Shown here: positions 43,396 to 51,359 of the stretch, piece after piece
Position numbering within the stretch: position 1 is the first letter of the stretch
How the letters are laid out: every line of letters begins with the position of its first letter
NCBI RefSeq assembly: GCF_006438875.1
Contig: NZ_RCZH01000002.1
Coordinates: 164,426 to 228,425 of the forward strand
Source: Flavobacterium pectinovorum
GTDB taxonomy: Bacteria; Bacteroidota; Bacteroidia; Flavobacteriales; Flavobacteriaceae
Length of the DNA stretch: 64,000 nt
Reading direction: 5' to 3'
Notes under the pieces: generated by a model
Told to the model about the DNA's origin: nothing
Seen by the model: the letters and a program-made list of their open reading frames with translations, nothing else
The model's database searches: none
Made by a program: the position numbers and the translations under genes

Positions 43396-44736
43396 ATGGA
43401 TATAGTTATCAAACTCTCTCAATTTCTATTGAGTTTATCTTTACTTATTATTCTTCACGAATTAGGGCATTTTATCCCTGCAAAATTGTTTAAAACCAGA
43501 GTCGAAAAATTTTACTTATTTTTTGATGTTAAATATTCTCTATTAAAAAAGAAAATTGGCGAAACAGAATACGGAATCGGATGGTTACCGCTTGGAGGTT
43601 ATGTAAAAATTTCCGGAATGATCGACGAAAGCATGGACAAAGAACAAATGGCTTTGCCTCCACAACCGTGGGAATTTCGTTCTAAACCAGCCTGGCAACG
43701 TTTGATCATCATGCTTGGCGGTGTTACGGTAAACTTTATTCTGGCATTTATTATATATATAGGTATGGCGTTTGCTTATGGTGATACGTACATTGCTAAT
43801 GCTGATTTGAAAGATGGTGTCTTTGTTGAAAATCCTGCGATGCTTAAAGCTGGTTTTAAAACGGGTGATAAACTTGTATCTATCGACGGAAAAAAAGTTG
43901 AAAATTACGACAATAGTTTAAACATGAATATTATCATGGCTAAGCAAGTTTTGATCGAAAGAAACGGTCAACAACAAACGGTCAATATACCTAATGATTT
44001 TGTTGATCAGTTATCAAAACAAGAAAAAGGTTTATTAGTTTCTATTCGCGTACCTTTTGCGATTGGAAAAGTTGATGATGCATCTCCTAATCAAAATTTA
44101 AAAGTTAAAGATTTGATTCTTTCCCTTAACGGAGAAAAAGTAAAATATTTTGACGAAGCAAAAACAATCTTAAGTAATAATAAAGGAAAATCAATTCCTG
44201 CTGTTGTTTTACGTGATTTAAAAGAAACGCCTATTACGGTTAAGGTTTCTGACAAAGGTACTTTAGGCGTAGTAGCTGGTGGTTTAGATATGAAATCATT
44301 AGAAAAGCTAGGATACTACAAAATCAGCACTAAAAACTACAGTTTTATTGAATCAATTCCGGTTGGATTAGAAAAAGGTAAAGATCAGTTAGTAGGTTAC
44401 GGAAAACAACTTAAAATGATTTTTAATCCTGAGACTAAAGCTTACAAACAAGTTGGTGGTTTTGCGGCTATTTTTAACATTTTTCCTAATTCATGGAGTT
44501 GGGAAACCTTCTGGTCAATCACTGCTTTATTGTCAATTATGCTTGGAGTTATGAATTTATTGCCAATTCCGGCTCTTGATGGTGGTCATGTGATGTTTTT
44601 ATTATACGAAATAATCAGTGGAAGAAAACCTAGTGATAAATTCCTTGAAAATGCCCAAATGGTTGGTTTCGTTCTACTTATAGCGTTACTTTTGTTCGCT
44701 AACGGAAACGATATTTATAAGGCAATTGTCAAGTAG
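43396..44736 (+). CDS. rseP: Site-2 intramembrane metalloprotease RseP
   Basis: A 446-residue inner-membrane zinc protease. It has HELGH (His21, Glu22, His25) in the first helix, two PDZ-like regions (DGVFVENPAMLKAGF; ILSLNGEKVKYF) and NLLPIPALDGGH in the C-terminal helix with the third zinc ligand. In E. coli it cuts anti-sigma factor RseA and remnant signal peptides; here targets are unknown. The upstream peptide cluster diverges from it. Confidence 0.95.
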   Translation: MDIVIKLSQFLLSLSLLIILHELGHFIPAKLFKTRVEKFYLFFDVKYSLLKKKIGETEYGIGWLPLGGYVKISGMIDESMDKEQMALPPQPWEFRSKPAWQRLIIMLGGVTVNFILAFIIYIGMAFAYGDTYIANADLKDGVFVENPAMLKAGFKTGDKLVSIDGKKVENYDNSLNMNIIMAKQVLIERNGQQQTVNIPNDFVDQLSKQEKGLLVSIRVPFAIGKVDDASPNQNLKVKDLILSLNGEKVKYFDEAKTILSNNKGKSIPAVVLRDLKETPITVKVSDKGTLGVVAGGLDMKSLEKLGYYKISTKNYSFIESIPVGLEKGKDQLVGYGKQLKMIFNPETKAYKQVGGFAAIFNIFPNSWSWETFWSITALLSIMLGVMNLLPIPALDGGHVMFLLYEIISGRKPSDKFLENAQMVGFVLLIALLLFANGNDIYKAIVK

Positions 44737-44767
44737 TAAAATATTTTAAAAAAAGTGCAAAAATGTT

Positions 44768-44797
44768 TTTGAGAAACTAAAAAATCCTCTATATTTG
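44768..44797 (+). promoter_or_regulatory. Promoter of the tRNA-Asn genes
   Basis: TTTG (44768-44771), 18-bp spacer, TATATTTG (44790-44797): a near-ideal Bacteroidota -33/-7 promoter, 24 bp before the first tRNA. Confidence 0.85.
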
Positions 44798-44821
44798 CAC
44801 TCGCTAAAAAGAGCAACAACT

Positions 44822-44895
44822 TCCTCCTTAGCTCAGTTGGTTAGAGCATCTGACTGTTAATCAGAGGGTCCTTGGTTCGAGCCCAAGAGGGGGAG
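44822..44895 (+). tRNA. tRNA-Asn (GTT anticodon)
   Basis: 74 nt. Acceptor stem TCCTCCT pairs with AGGGGGA (one G-U); D arm GCTC/GAGC, anticodon stem TCTGA/TCAGA around CTGTTAA, T arm CTTGG/CCAAG with TTCGAGC loop. Discriminator G. CCA is not encoded. Confidence 0.97.
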
Positions 44896-44933
44896 CAACT
44901 TTTTTTAGCAAACATATTTACCTTTAAGGTGAT

Positions 44934-45007
44934 TCCTTCTTAGCTCAGTTGGTTAGAGCATCTGACTGTTAATCAGAGGGTCCTTGGTTCGAGCCCAAGA
45001 GAGGGAG
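44934..45007 (+). tRNA. tRNA-Asn (GTT anticodon), second copy
   Basis: 74 nt, same body as the first copy. The acceptor stem differs, TCCTTCT with AGAGGGA, with compensating changes that keep pairing. Only 38 nt separate it from copy 1, so both come from one transcript. CCA is not encoded. Confidence 0.97.
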
Positions 45008-45013
45008 CTTATT

Positions 45014-45049
45014 AAATACCACTTACAATTGTAAGTGGTATTTTTTTTT
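45014..45049 (+). terminator. Terminator after the tRNA-Asn pair
   Basis: AAATACCACTTAC and GTAAGTGGTATTT form a 13-bp stem with a 4-nt loop followed by at least seven T. It lies directly behind the second tRNA. Confidence 0.93.
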
Positions 45050-45067
45050 GCCCAAAAATTAACATCT

Positions 45068-45349
45068 ATGTACGTTGTTTACATTCTTCACTCCTCTAAA
45101 CTTAATCGATATTACATTGGATTCACATCCGATTTCGATACTAGAATGGAATTTCACAAAAATGCCGAATCGAACAAATTTACAGCCAATGCTCAAGATT
45201 GGAAATTATTTCTCAAAGTAGGATGTGAGACCAAAACTCAAGGCCTAGACATTGAAAAACATATTAAGAAAATGAAAAGTAAAATTTATATTGAGAATCT
45301 AATTAAGTACCCTGATATAGTTTTTAAACTCAAAGAAAAATACAAATAA
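45068..45349 (+). CDS. Small GIY-YIG nuclease family protein
   Basis: 93 residues. The start is set at ATG 45068 because a longer reading uses a GTG inside the terminator. The GIY-YIG hallmark appears as YVVYILHSS...YYIGFTSD in the first 24 residues, with a basic stretch and Glu after it (KHIKKMKSKIYIENLIKY). The family covers tiny stand-alone domains whose activity is often untested; homing-type and repair-type members exist. It sits between an intact tRNA-Asn and a tRNA-Asn remnant. Confidence 0.88.
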   Translation: MYVVYILHSSKLNRYYIGFTSDFDTRMEFHKNAESNKFTANAQDWKLFLKVGCETKTQGLDIEKHIKKMKSKIYIENLIKYPDIVFKLKEKYK

Positions 45350-45351
45350 AA

Positions 45352-45408
45352 CTGTTAATCAGAGCCCCGATAGCTATCGGGGTTGGTTCGAGCCCAAGAG
45401 AGGGAGCT
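45352..45408 (+). pseudogene. Truncated tRNA-Asn remnant (3' half)
   Basis: CTGTTAATCAGAG (45352-45364) equals the anticodon region of the intact tRNAs, and 28 bases from TTGGTTCGAGCC to GCTTA (45383-45410) equal the 3' end of copy 2. The 5' half is missing and the variable loop region is replaced by an 18-bp palindrome. It cannot fold as a tRNA. Confidence 0.93.
45365..45382. repeat. 18-bp palindrome inside the tRNA remnant
   Basis: CCCCGATAGCTATCGGGG is a perfect palindrome replacing a few tRNA bases. I recall this string as a frequent intergenic element in flavobacteria, which would have to be checked by search. Confidence 0.8.
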
Positions 45409-45444
45409 TAAAAAAAGACTATCATTTTCATGATAGTCTTTTTT
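45409..45444 (+). terminator. Terminator after the tRNA-Asn remnant
   Basis: AAAAAAGACTATCA and TGATAGTCTTTTTT pair over 14 bp with a 6-nt loop. Serves the plus-strand GIY-YIG unit and possibly the converging gene at 45471. Confidence 0.9.
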
Positions 45445-45470
45445 GTTTTTAAAGCCTTAATTTTAAAAAC

Positions 45471-46169
45471 TCACTTCTTAGCCAATTGATTTGCCGAATT
45501 TTTACTTTCGAACAATATCATCATCTCATTTGCTTTCTCGGTTTGATTTGTCACTTTTAACGACTGCGCATATCGATAATAATATATTGAATCTAAATCT
45601 CCTGTTTCGTCCATGAGCTGTGCGTAATATTTAGCTGCGGTCTCCATATCATTCTCGAAGTAAGATCTGTCTGCAACTTTTTTGAGCATATCTACAGATT
45701 TATAGCCTTTATCGATAATTTTCTCATAGGCGCTAACAACATTAATACTCACATATTTTGTCTTTTCTGAAGGAGCCAATACCGCAACTTTAACCGGCTT
45801 GATAACTTTGGCTGTACTATCAACAAATGTTTTTGAGTTTAAACCTACCTCAACTGTTTTTAATTTTGGTTTTCTGTATATTGGAGTTACTATTCTGGTA
45901 TTATTTGGCCCCAGATCATAGGTATTTACCATGTCTAGCTTTGATACTTCATATTTGGTTACTCTTCTTCCAAAGGTCATATTGATAGTCTCTTCGACAC
46001 AATAGGACTCTATAACAAGATCATCACCATTTGAGGTATTAGCGGACTGCGAATGTGCATTTCCAGTTGCTGCAATGGCAGGAGCGTGATTGGGGCTGCT
46101 ACGCTGAGCAATACAGTTAAAAGAAAACACACATACAATTTCAATAAAAAGTAGTGTATAAGTTTTCAT
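45471..46169 (-). CDS. Secreted TPR-like protein of unknown function
   Basis: A 232-residue protein with a signal peptide (MKTYTLLFIEIVCVFSFNCIAQ), a low-complexity spacer (about 30-50), a unique middle region and a C-terminal TPR-like helical part (ADRSYFENDMETAAKYYAQL, YYYRYAQSLKVTNQTEKANEMM). That helical part resembles the N-terminal repeats of flavobacterial OmpA/PorE-type proteins, but the OmpA peptidoglycan-binding domain is absent. Probably periplasmic; possibly a trimmed relative. Function unknown. Confidence 0.72.
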   Translation of the reverse strand: MKTYTLLFIEIVCVFSFNCIAQRSSPNHAPAIAATGNAHSQSANTSNGDDLVIESYCVEETINMTFGRRVTKYEVSKLDMVNTYDLGPNNTRIVTPIYRKPKLKTVEVGLNSKTFVDSTAKVIKPVKVAVLAPSEKTKYVSINVVSAYEKIIDKGYKSVDMLKKVADRSYFENDMETAAKYYAQLMDETGDLDSIYYYRYAQSLKVTNQTEKANEMMILFESKNSANQLAKK

Positions 46170-46317
46170 AATGACTTAATTAAGTTGTTTGCAACATTAA
46201 AGGTACTTTATGTTCTCTTCTTTACTTTATAATGCCTGTGAATGACTGTAAAAGTCGTTTAAGTGCTGGTTTTCTTTAAGTTAAAACTATTATTAAACCT
46301 TTCTATAAAAGATTGAA

Positions 46318-46348
46318 TTGTTATTCTGTACGAAAAATTGTATTTTTG
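46318..46348 (+). promoter_or_regulatory. Candidate promoter upstream of the XRE regulator
   Basis: TTG (46318-46320), 20-bp spacer, TATTTTTG (46341-46348). A second -7 match, TATCTTTG at 46435-46442, lies only 4 bp before the start codon and would give a nearly leaderless transcript. Confidence 0.5.
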
Positions 46349-46446
46349 TTTTGCACACGGCAAACATCAAAAAATGTATCCTACAGAAGCAAACCTGTAT
46401 GATACTATAACCCTAATTTCTCAAGAATTTTAAATATCTTTGAATC

Positions 46447-46842
46447 ATGAGCACAGTAATAAAACCAAATCATATCGGGCGAAAAATAAGCCGTATTCGT
46501 GAACTTCGTGATATGAAGCAAGAAGCTTTGGCACAAGCTTTAGGAACGAACCAACAAGCTATTTCGGCTATTGAAAACAGCGAAACGATAGATGAAGAAA
46601 AACTTAAGGCAATTGCTGAAGTTTTAGGCGTGTCTGTTGAAGGAATTAAGAATTTCTCCGAAGAAGCTATTTTGAACAATATTCAAAATAACTACGAAGG
46701 CTCTGTTATTAATGCTGGACCAACTGTAAATCATCAATGCTCATTTAATCCTCTTGATAAAGTTGTAGAACTTTATGAGCGTTTGGTTTTGGCTGAAAAA
46801 GAGAAAGTGGAATATTTGGAGAAGTTGTTGAAAGGAAAATAA
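46447..46842 (+). CDS. XRE-family helix-turn-helix regulator
   Basis: A 131-residue DNA-binding protein. The HTH (about 12-66, RKISRIRELRDMKQEALAQAL to VLGVSVEGI) is followed by an Asn-rich linker and a coiled coil (about 105-129, VVELYERLVLAEKEKVEYLEKLL) that may mediate dimerisation. No typical ribosome-binding site precedes it. It converges with the DUF2290/helicase pair, 8 bp away. It could regulate that pair, but an orphan role is equally possible. Confidence 0.9.
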   Translation: MSTVIKPNHIGRKISRIRELRDMKQEALAQALGTNQQAISAIENSETIDEEKLKAIAEVLGVSVEGIKNFSEEAILNNIQNNYEGSVINAGPTVNHQCSFNPLDKVVELYERLVLAEKEKVEYLEKLLKGK

Positions 46843-46850
46843 TTATAAAT

Positions 46851-47516
46851 CTAATGACTAAAATGAAAGTGCTTCTTTTCATTTACTGAAATACTTTCTT
46901 GAGCAATAAATTTGCATTCAAAATCTTCGTTTTTAAAATGTTGATTAAACTTATCAAAATAAAAGCTTCTTAAAATAAACAATATAAACTTGTTAGGAGA
47001 GATCGGTTTATTGATTGCAATTCTACAATTTTTATAATTTCCTAAAGTTAAATGGGATTTCGGATGGTCAAATTCAACATGTTTTCTACTATCTATATCA
47101 TATTCAAATCGCATAGGAGTTGTTATAATCATTTTGTCAGACATTTCACTAAAAAGTGTATTACCATAATGAACATCTTCGTAATCTTCCGGATTTTGTT
47201 GAAGATTTTCAAATTCAGGATGAGGCATGTAAGCTAGACGATGACACGAAATAGAAGAACCCTCAAATTTATAATAAATTTGAATAAGTGCATGATCAAG
47301 GAGCTTAAAGTTATACTGCCCCTCTTCAAGACATTTATAATAAACATCCTTATATGGCTGACCTTTTAAAACATGAACTAAGTCTTTATTTCCAGACCAA
47401 CTAACTGAATCGTGCGCTTGATATGGAAAGTTATATGAGACAGCAAAACCTTCTGCAATTAACTTTTTTGTTATTCCATGTACAGATTTAAAATACTCCT
47501 TTGCTGTTTTATTCAT
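46851..47516 (-). CDS. DUF2290 family protein
   Basis: A 221-residue protein matching DUF2290 in length and features: HPKSHLTLGNYKNCRIAINKPISP near the C-terminal third and FILRSFYFDKF after it. No signal or membrane segment. Its start codon overlaps the helicase stop by 4 bp, so translation is coupled. Function is unknown; pairing with a helicase suggests a nucleic-acid-directed or defence role. Confidence 0.82.
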   Translation of the reverse strand: MNKTAKEYFKSVHGITKKLIAEGFAVSYNFPYQAHDSVSWSGNKDLVHVLKGQPYKDVYYKCLEEGQYNFKLLDHALIQIYYKFEGSSISCHRLAYMPHPEFENLQQNPEDYEDVHYGNTLFSEMSDKMIITTPMRFEYDIDSRKHVEFDHPKSHLTLGNYKNCRIAINKPISPNKFILFILRSFYFDKFNQHFKNEDFECKFIAQESISVNEKKHFHFSH

Positions 47517-49609
47517 CGATTACTAGATAACATTTTTAATATAGATTGCATATCACTTGGATAATCATCAATGCTAGTTTCCCCATTTTGAATCTTTTGC
47601 AAAATACTTGGCAATAATTCTAAAAGTTCAACTTCTTTTTTATGAGACACAAGTTCATCCTCTGTGATATCACGTCGTATTGTGTTCATATTATCGATTT
47701 CTTGTTGAGATGGATAAACAAAATCTAAAACAAAACTTTCAGACTTTACTTTTTCATATTCTCCAATTAAAGCATCCATTCTAGCACCACAGCCATATAC
47801 CCTTACCCACGCTTTACTTCTCGTCATAGCAGTAAATAAAATATTTCTTCTTCTTTGCAAATCTCTATCAACGAGAATAGGATGTGAATAACATTCATCT
47901 GCATTTATAATATACACCATAGGAACTTCATTCCCTTTCGCTCTGTTTATACCTGTAAAAGCGATAGAATTTGTTTCGAAAAAAATATCAGAATTTGATG
48001 CACCTGTAATATGACTCTTATATCCCTTCTTGAACAAAATTTCCCTAATAATACTTACTTCTGATTTGGTCGTTAATGCAATTGGATTAATAACTATTAT
48101 ATCATTATATAATAATTCATCCTTAGTTAAGTTTTTAATAATATCTTCCGCTACTCTTTCGGCTTGTTTCCTTTTACTATCAAAAGAACTAAAGATTATC
48201 AAATCTTCAATAGCAACACTCTCTTCAATAAACTTATGGGTAGCCTCATCTTTTCTACTTAAAACGACATGTTTCCCTTTTTTAAGCGAACCAGATTGAG
48301 TATGGTATCCTAAATCTTCCCATAATTCTGGTTGGTCAAAAAACTGAACCAAGCCTTTATCTCTATAAATTCCAAACCCTAATGCGTGAGCAGTTGTCAA
48401 TAAAGGTCTTGAATTTCTATAGCATTTTTTTAGAATTATATCATTCATATCATCAACACCAAACATTGATTTAGGGCTTCTTAAACTATATCCAACACTA
48501 AGTTTTTGTAACTCATCATAGGCATATATAAGATTCTTCTTTCCCTTAGCGTCTTTTCTCAGCATGGTGTATGCCATATTCAAAAAATTCTCTGACAAGT
48601 CTTGAGCTTCATCTACCAACATTACATCATATAGTTCTTTTATATTTTTTTTTTGTTTTACAGCGCCAAAAGACGCCTTGCAAGCTGCATCAAAAGGATG
48701 CTCTTTGTCGGATGTGCTTCTATAATCATGATAAACCACTCCATTTGTAGTACAAAATTCATAATACACCCCTGGACTACTTGGACTTCCCCAAGCTTGC
48801 ATAATTCTAATTTTAGCAAAATTGGGTTTTCTTCCTGTCTTTTGAATACAAAACAATTCAATTAAATCTATAAACTGATTTTTCAATGCTCTAGTATTAA
48901 ACGTAACTACGATATCAAGTTCTGAATTTGTCGCATGTAAATATGCTGCCTTTAATGCTAAAACAATGGTTTTACCTGAACCTGCCACCCCCCTTATCCT
49001 TTGTATACCACCTTTATACTCAATAATCGCTGATTCTTGTTGACTATCTAAATTTGCAATAGTTTCTTCTAAAAGTTTTATAATTGCGCCTCGTGAATTT
49101 TCCTGTTTAACATATCTTCTATCACTATTTGTCTTAATTTTTACGATAGATTGTAAAACGGATATTACCGAAGTAACTAACTCAGAATTCTCCCAATTAT
49201 CTCTTTCTTTAATTGTTCTCGAAAGACTTTCATTATCAGTTGCTGTTAACTCAAAATCAACATTTGAACAAGCAGGTGCGTAAGTAATTACTTCAATATT
49301 CACAAGTAAATTTCTTCCACTATTTAATTGTTTATATTGGTGTAAAAGAGAATACAGTTTAGAATACAACTCATCTCTATATTCTGACCTGTCCTCTACT
49401 TGAGCACCTTCAACTAAATCAAAGGCAATAATACCGTACTCATTTGATATCCAAAGTGCATCAAGTGTAATACTTTCGCCTCCAGTATATAGGATAGGAT
49501 AACCAATATAAAGCTTTCCCTCTAAATCAGTTTGAGATTTAAAAAAAGCCTCAAGTCTTTCTGTTGAAGCTGGTGCTTTACTTGATTGTCCGTGTTTTAT
49601 ATCAACCAT
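47513..49609 (-). CDS. UvrD-like superfamily 1 helicase with N-terminal NERD-like domain
   Basis: A 698-residue protein. The helicase core has a Q-motif-like LDSQQESAI (188-196), Walker A GVAGSGKT (207-214), DEAQD (333-337), FTGINRAKGNEVPMV and the arginine-finger motif TAMTRSKAWV. The first about 150 residues look like a NERD-type PD-(D/E)xK fold (LDALWISNEYGIIAFDLVEG), but the usual ExK is replaced by DLV, so the nuclease centre is probably dead. It is transcribed before DUF2290 with a 4-bp overlap. Confidence 0.9.
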   Translation of the reverse strand: MVDIKHGQSSKAPASTERLEAFFKSQTDLEGKLYIGYPILYTGGESITLDALWISNEYGIIAFDLVEGAQVEDRSEYRDELYSKLYSLLHQYKQLNSGRNLLVNIEVITYAPACSNVDFELTATDNESLSRTIKERDNWENSELVTSVISVLQSIVKIKTNSDRRYVKQENSRGAIIKLLEETIANLDSQQESAIIEYKGGIQRIRGVAGSGKTIVLALKAAYLHATNSELDIVVTFNTRALKNQFIDLIELFCIQKTGRKPNFAKIRIMQAWGSPSSPGVYYEFCTTNGVVYHDYRSTSDKEHPFDAACKASFGAVKQKKNIKELYDVMLVDEAQDLSENFLNMAYTMLRKDAKGKKNLIYAYDELQKLSVGYSLRSPKSMFGVDDMNDIILKKCYRNSRPLLTTAHALGFGIYRDKGLVQFFDQPELWEDLGYHTQSGSLKKGKHVVLSRKDEATHKFIEESVAIEDLIIFSSFDSKRKQAERVAEDIIKNLTKDELLYNDIIVINPIALTTKSEVSIIREILFKKGYKSHITGASNSDIFFETNSIAFTGINRAKGNEVPMVYIINADECYSHPILVDRDLQRRRNILFTAMTRSKAWVRVYGCGARMDALIGEYEKVKSESFVLDFVYPSQQEIDNMNTIRRDITEDELVSHKKEVELLELLPSILQKIQNGETSIDDYPSDMQSILKMLSSNR

Positions 49610-49635
49610 TAAATTATATTATTAAAAAAGGAAAA

Positions 49636-49643
49636 CAAATATA
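49636..49643 (-). promoter_or_regulatory. Candidate -7 box for the helicase-DUF2290 unit
   Basis: The minus strand reads TATATTTG, 26 bp before the start codon. No clear -33. The 326-bp gap 49610-49935 also holds the terminator at 49875 and is otherwise AT-rich without features. Confidence 0.5.
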
Positions 49644-49874
49644 ATCAATTGAAAAAATCTTTTCATAGTAAACCTAAAAAGTTAATAAATCGTAGAAACA
49701 AAAAGATATCTACGCATGATGTTTTAACTTTTTATTTAATTTTTTACAGACAAACGACAATTTAATCCCTTTTATTAATTTTCTTGTTTTTTGCATATTC
49801 TTTAAAAGAAAAGTAATAATTAATTTAAAATTCAAATATAAATTTCAAATCTTGGACTACATGTATATAAGCCA

Positions 49875-49908
49875 AAAAAGCGCCGCAATTCTCATTGCAG
49901 CGCTTTTC
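49875..49908. terminator. Terminator between the C1 peptidase gene and the helicase promoter region
   Basis: AAAAGCGC and GCGCTTTT plus GCAAT/ATTGC form a two-part stem with one mismatch. It follows the C1 peptidase gene on the minus strand. Confidence 0.85.
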
Positions 49909-49935
49909 TATTTATTTTTAAAATCTAGAATAAGA

Positions 49936-51132
49936 TTAAACTCCTAACTTCTTAGCGATATCTGTTGGGATTCCGCCTTTGTTTACCATTAAGGCAGTAG
50001 TTTTATATTTTACGAAATTTTTGGTTACAAACAAGAAACCTTTGTAGTCGTTTGTTTCTCCCCAGGAATTTTTTACGATGTAATATTCTTTTCCGGTTTG
50101 ATCTTTTGCAAGACCAATAATGTGCATTCCGTGATCGTCTGTTGTTGTGTAGTTATCAAACGCTGTTTGACGCATTTCCGGAGTAATTTCCGGTTCAGCT
50201 TTTGGTCCGTTGAACATATCTGCTTTTTCTTCGGCAGTCATATCATCAAATTTCTTTGTTGGTACATATGCTACTCCGTTTTTCCAGCTAAAGCTTTTCT
50301 CACTTACGTCAGTTGCCCACGCTACAGTATATCCTTTTTTCAATGCATTGTCAATAACATCAGTCATGTCATTTACTTTTACATTATAAACCTGGTCAAA
50401 TGACCAGTTGTCCGGCACCATCATGGTTGTTTTTTGGTAATATGGAGAAGTTGTAAACGATGACATCTCAACATACTCATCAGGATTGATTCCTACTACT
50501 TCTTTTGCAAAAGTTTGTGGTGTATAGTTTTTTCCTTTGTAGGTAAAGTTTTCAGGCACTTTTCCTAAATAAGAATCGATAACTGCAGCATACGCTTTTT
50601 GCCAGTTTGGAGTCAATTCTCCATTTGGATTTTTTACAACAGCTGTCAAAACTGCTTCGATAAGAGCTGACATTTCTCCAAATTTATTTTTGTCTGTTCC
50701 GTAGTTTAATCCTGTGTAAACTTCTCTTGGTACAGTTCCGTATTTTTTATACATATTAATTACATCGTGCAAAGCACCTCCGTCACCAAGAGTAACTGCA
50801 CCGTGCATACGAACATAATTTACACCTTTCTCAACATAAACATTTCTTGCTGAATAAATTTGAGATAATTCAACCGGTTGTTTTCCTAAACGAATCATTT
50901 CTGACTCTAAAAAAGAATTTGTCGAATAACTCCAGCAAGTTCCAGAAGATCCTTGTGTTTTTACAGAAGTTGTTCCCAGATTGATTTGCTCTGTGAATTT
51001 AAAAGCTTCTTTACTTTTTTCGCTTGCATTCAATTTTAGTGAGTTAACTAAAATGTCTTGTGCAAAACAGCCTGTTGCTCCAACAAAAAACACAGAAGCC
51101 GCAAGTACTGATTTGAATGAAAATGTATACAT
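49936..51132 (-). CDS. Secreted C1-family cysteine peptidase (bleomycin hydrolase-like)
   Basis: A 398-residue papain-fold enzyme with signal peptide (VLAASVFFVGATGCFAQ; the Cys could make it a lipoprotein, less likely). Catalytic residues: Cys66 in SSGTCWSYS, His337 in GMHIIG and Asn355 in KNSWGE. The long middle insert (PGVNYVRMHGAVTLGDGGALHD-like) and C-terminal end fit the aminopeptidase C/bleomycin hydrolase group. It acts in periplasm or outside the cell, presumably trimming peptides. Confidence 0.93.
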   Translation of the reverse strand: MYTFSFKSVLAASVFFVGATGCFAQDILVNSLKLNASEKSKEAFKFTEQINLGTTSVKTQGSSGTCWSYSTNSFLESEMIRLGKQPVELSQIYSARNVYVEKGVNYVRMHGAVTLGDGGALHDVINMYKKYGTVPREVYTGLNYGTDKNKFGEMSALIEAVLTAVVKNPNGELTPNWQKAYAAVIDSYLGKVPENFTYKGKNYTPQTFAKEVVGINPDEYVEMSSFTTSPYYQKTTMMVPDNWSFDQVYNVKVNDMTDVIDNALKKGYTVAWATDVSEKSFSWKNGVAYVPTKKFDDMTAEEKADMFNGPKAEPEITPEMRQTAFDNYTTTDDHGMHIIGLAKDQTGKEYYIVKNSWGETNDYKGFLFVTKNFVKYKTTALMVNKGGIPTDIAKKLGV

Positions 51133-51271
51133 AATGATTATTTAATGATTTGATAAATTTGTCGTTGCAATTTCCTTTTTGTTACAAAACAATTAAATAA
51201 TAAATAATTTGTGTGAGGCAAAACAGTTAATGTTTTCTTAATGTTTAAAACAACAACCTTCCATAAACACA

Positions 51272-51306
51272 TAAAGCCCCTATAAACAATGCTATTGGGG
51301 CTTTAT
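51272..51306. terminator. Terminator between the Omp85-like gene and the C1 peptidase gene
   Basis: AAAGCCCC and GGGGCTTT pair over 8 bp with an A/T-rich flank, with additional pairing possible across the loop (TA/TA). Located between two minus-strand genes, it would end the transcript of the downstream neighbour upstream of the peptidase gene. Confidence 0.6.
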
Positions 51307-51359
51307 ACAGAAAAAACTAACTAACCAATTTCTTTATATATTTAATACTATTTATTGTA

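Noticed and set aside
45035..45067. Longer N-terminus for the GIY-YIG protein from a GTG
   Set aside because: The extension (MVFFFAQKLTS) is read through the T-run of the tRNA terminator; the ATG at 45068 directly opens the conserved domain.
45352..45408. Third functional tRNA-Asn
   Set aside because: The acceptor 5' strand and D arm are missing and a palindrome interrupts the sequence; it cannot fold.
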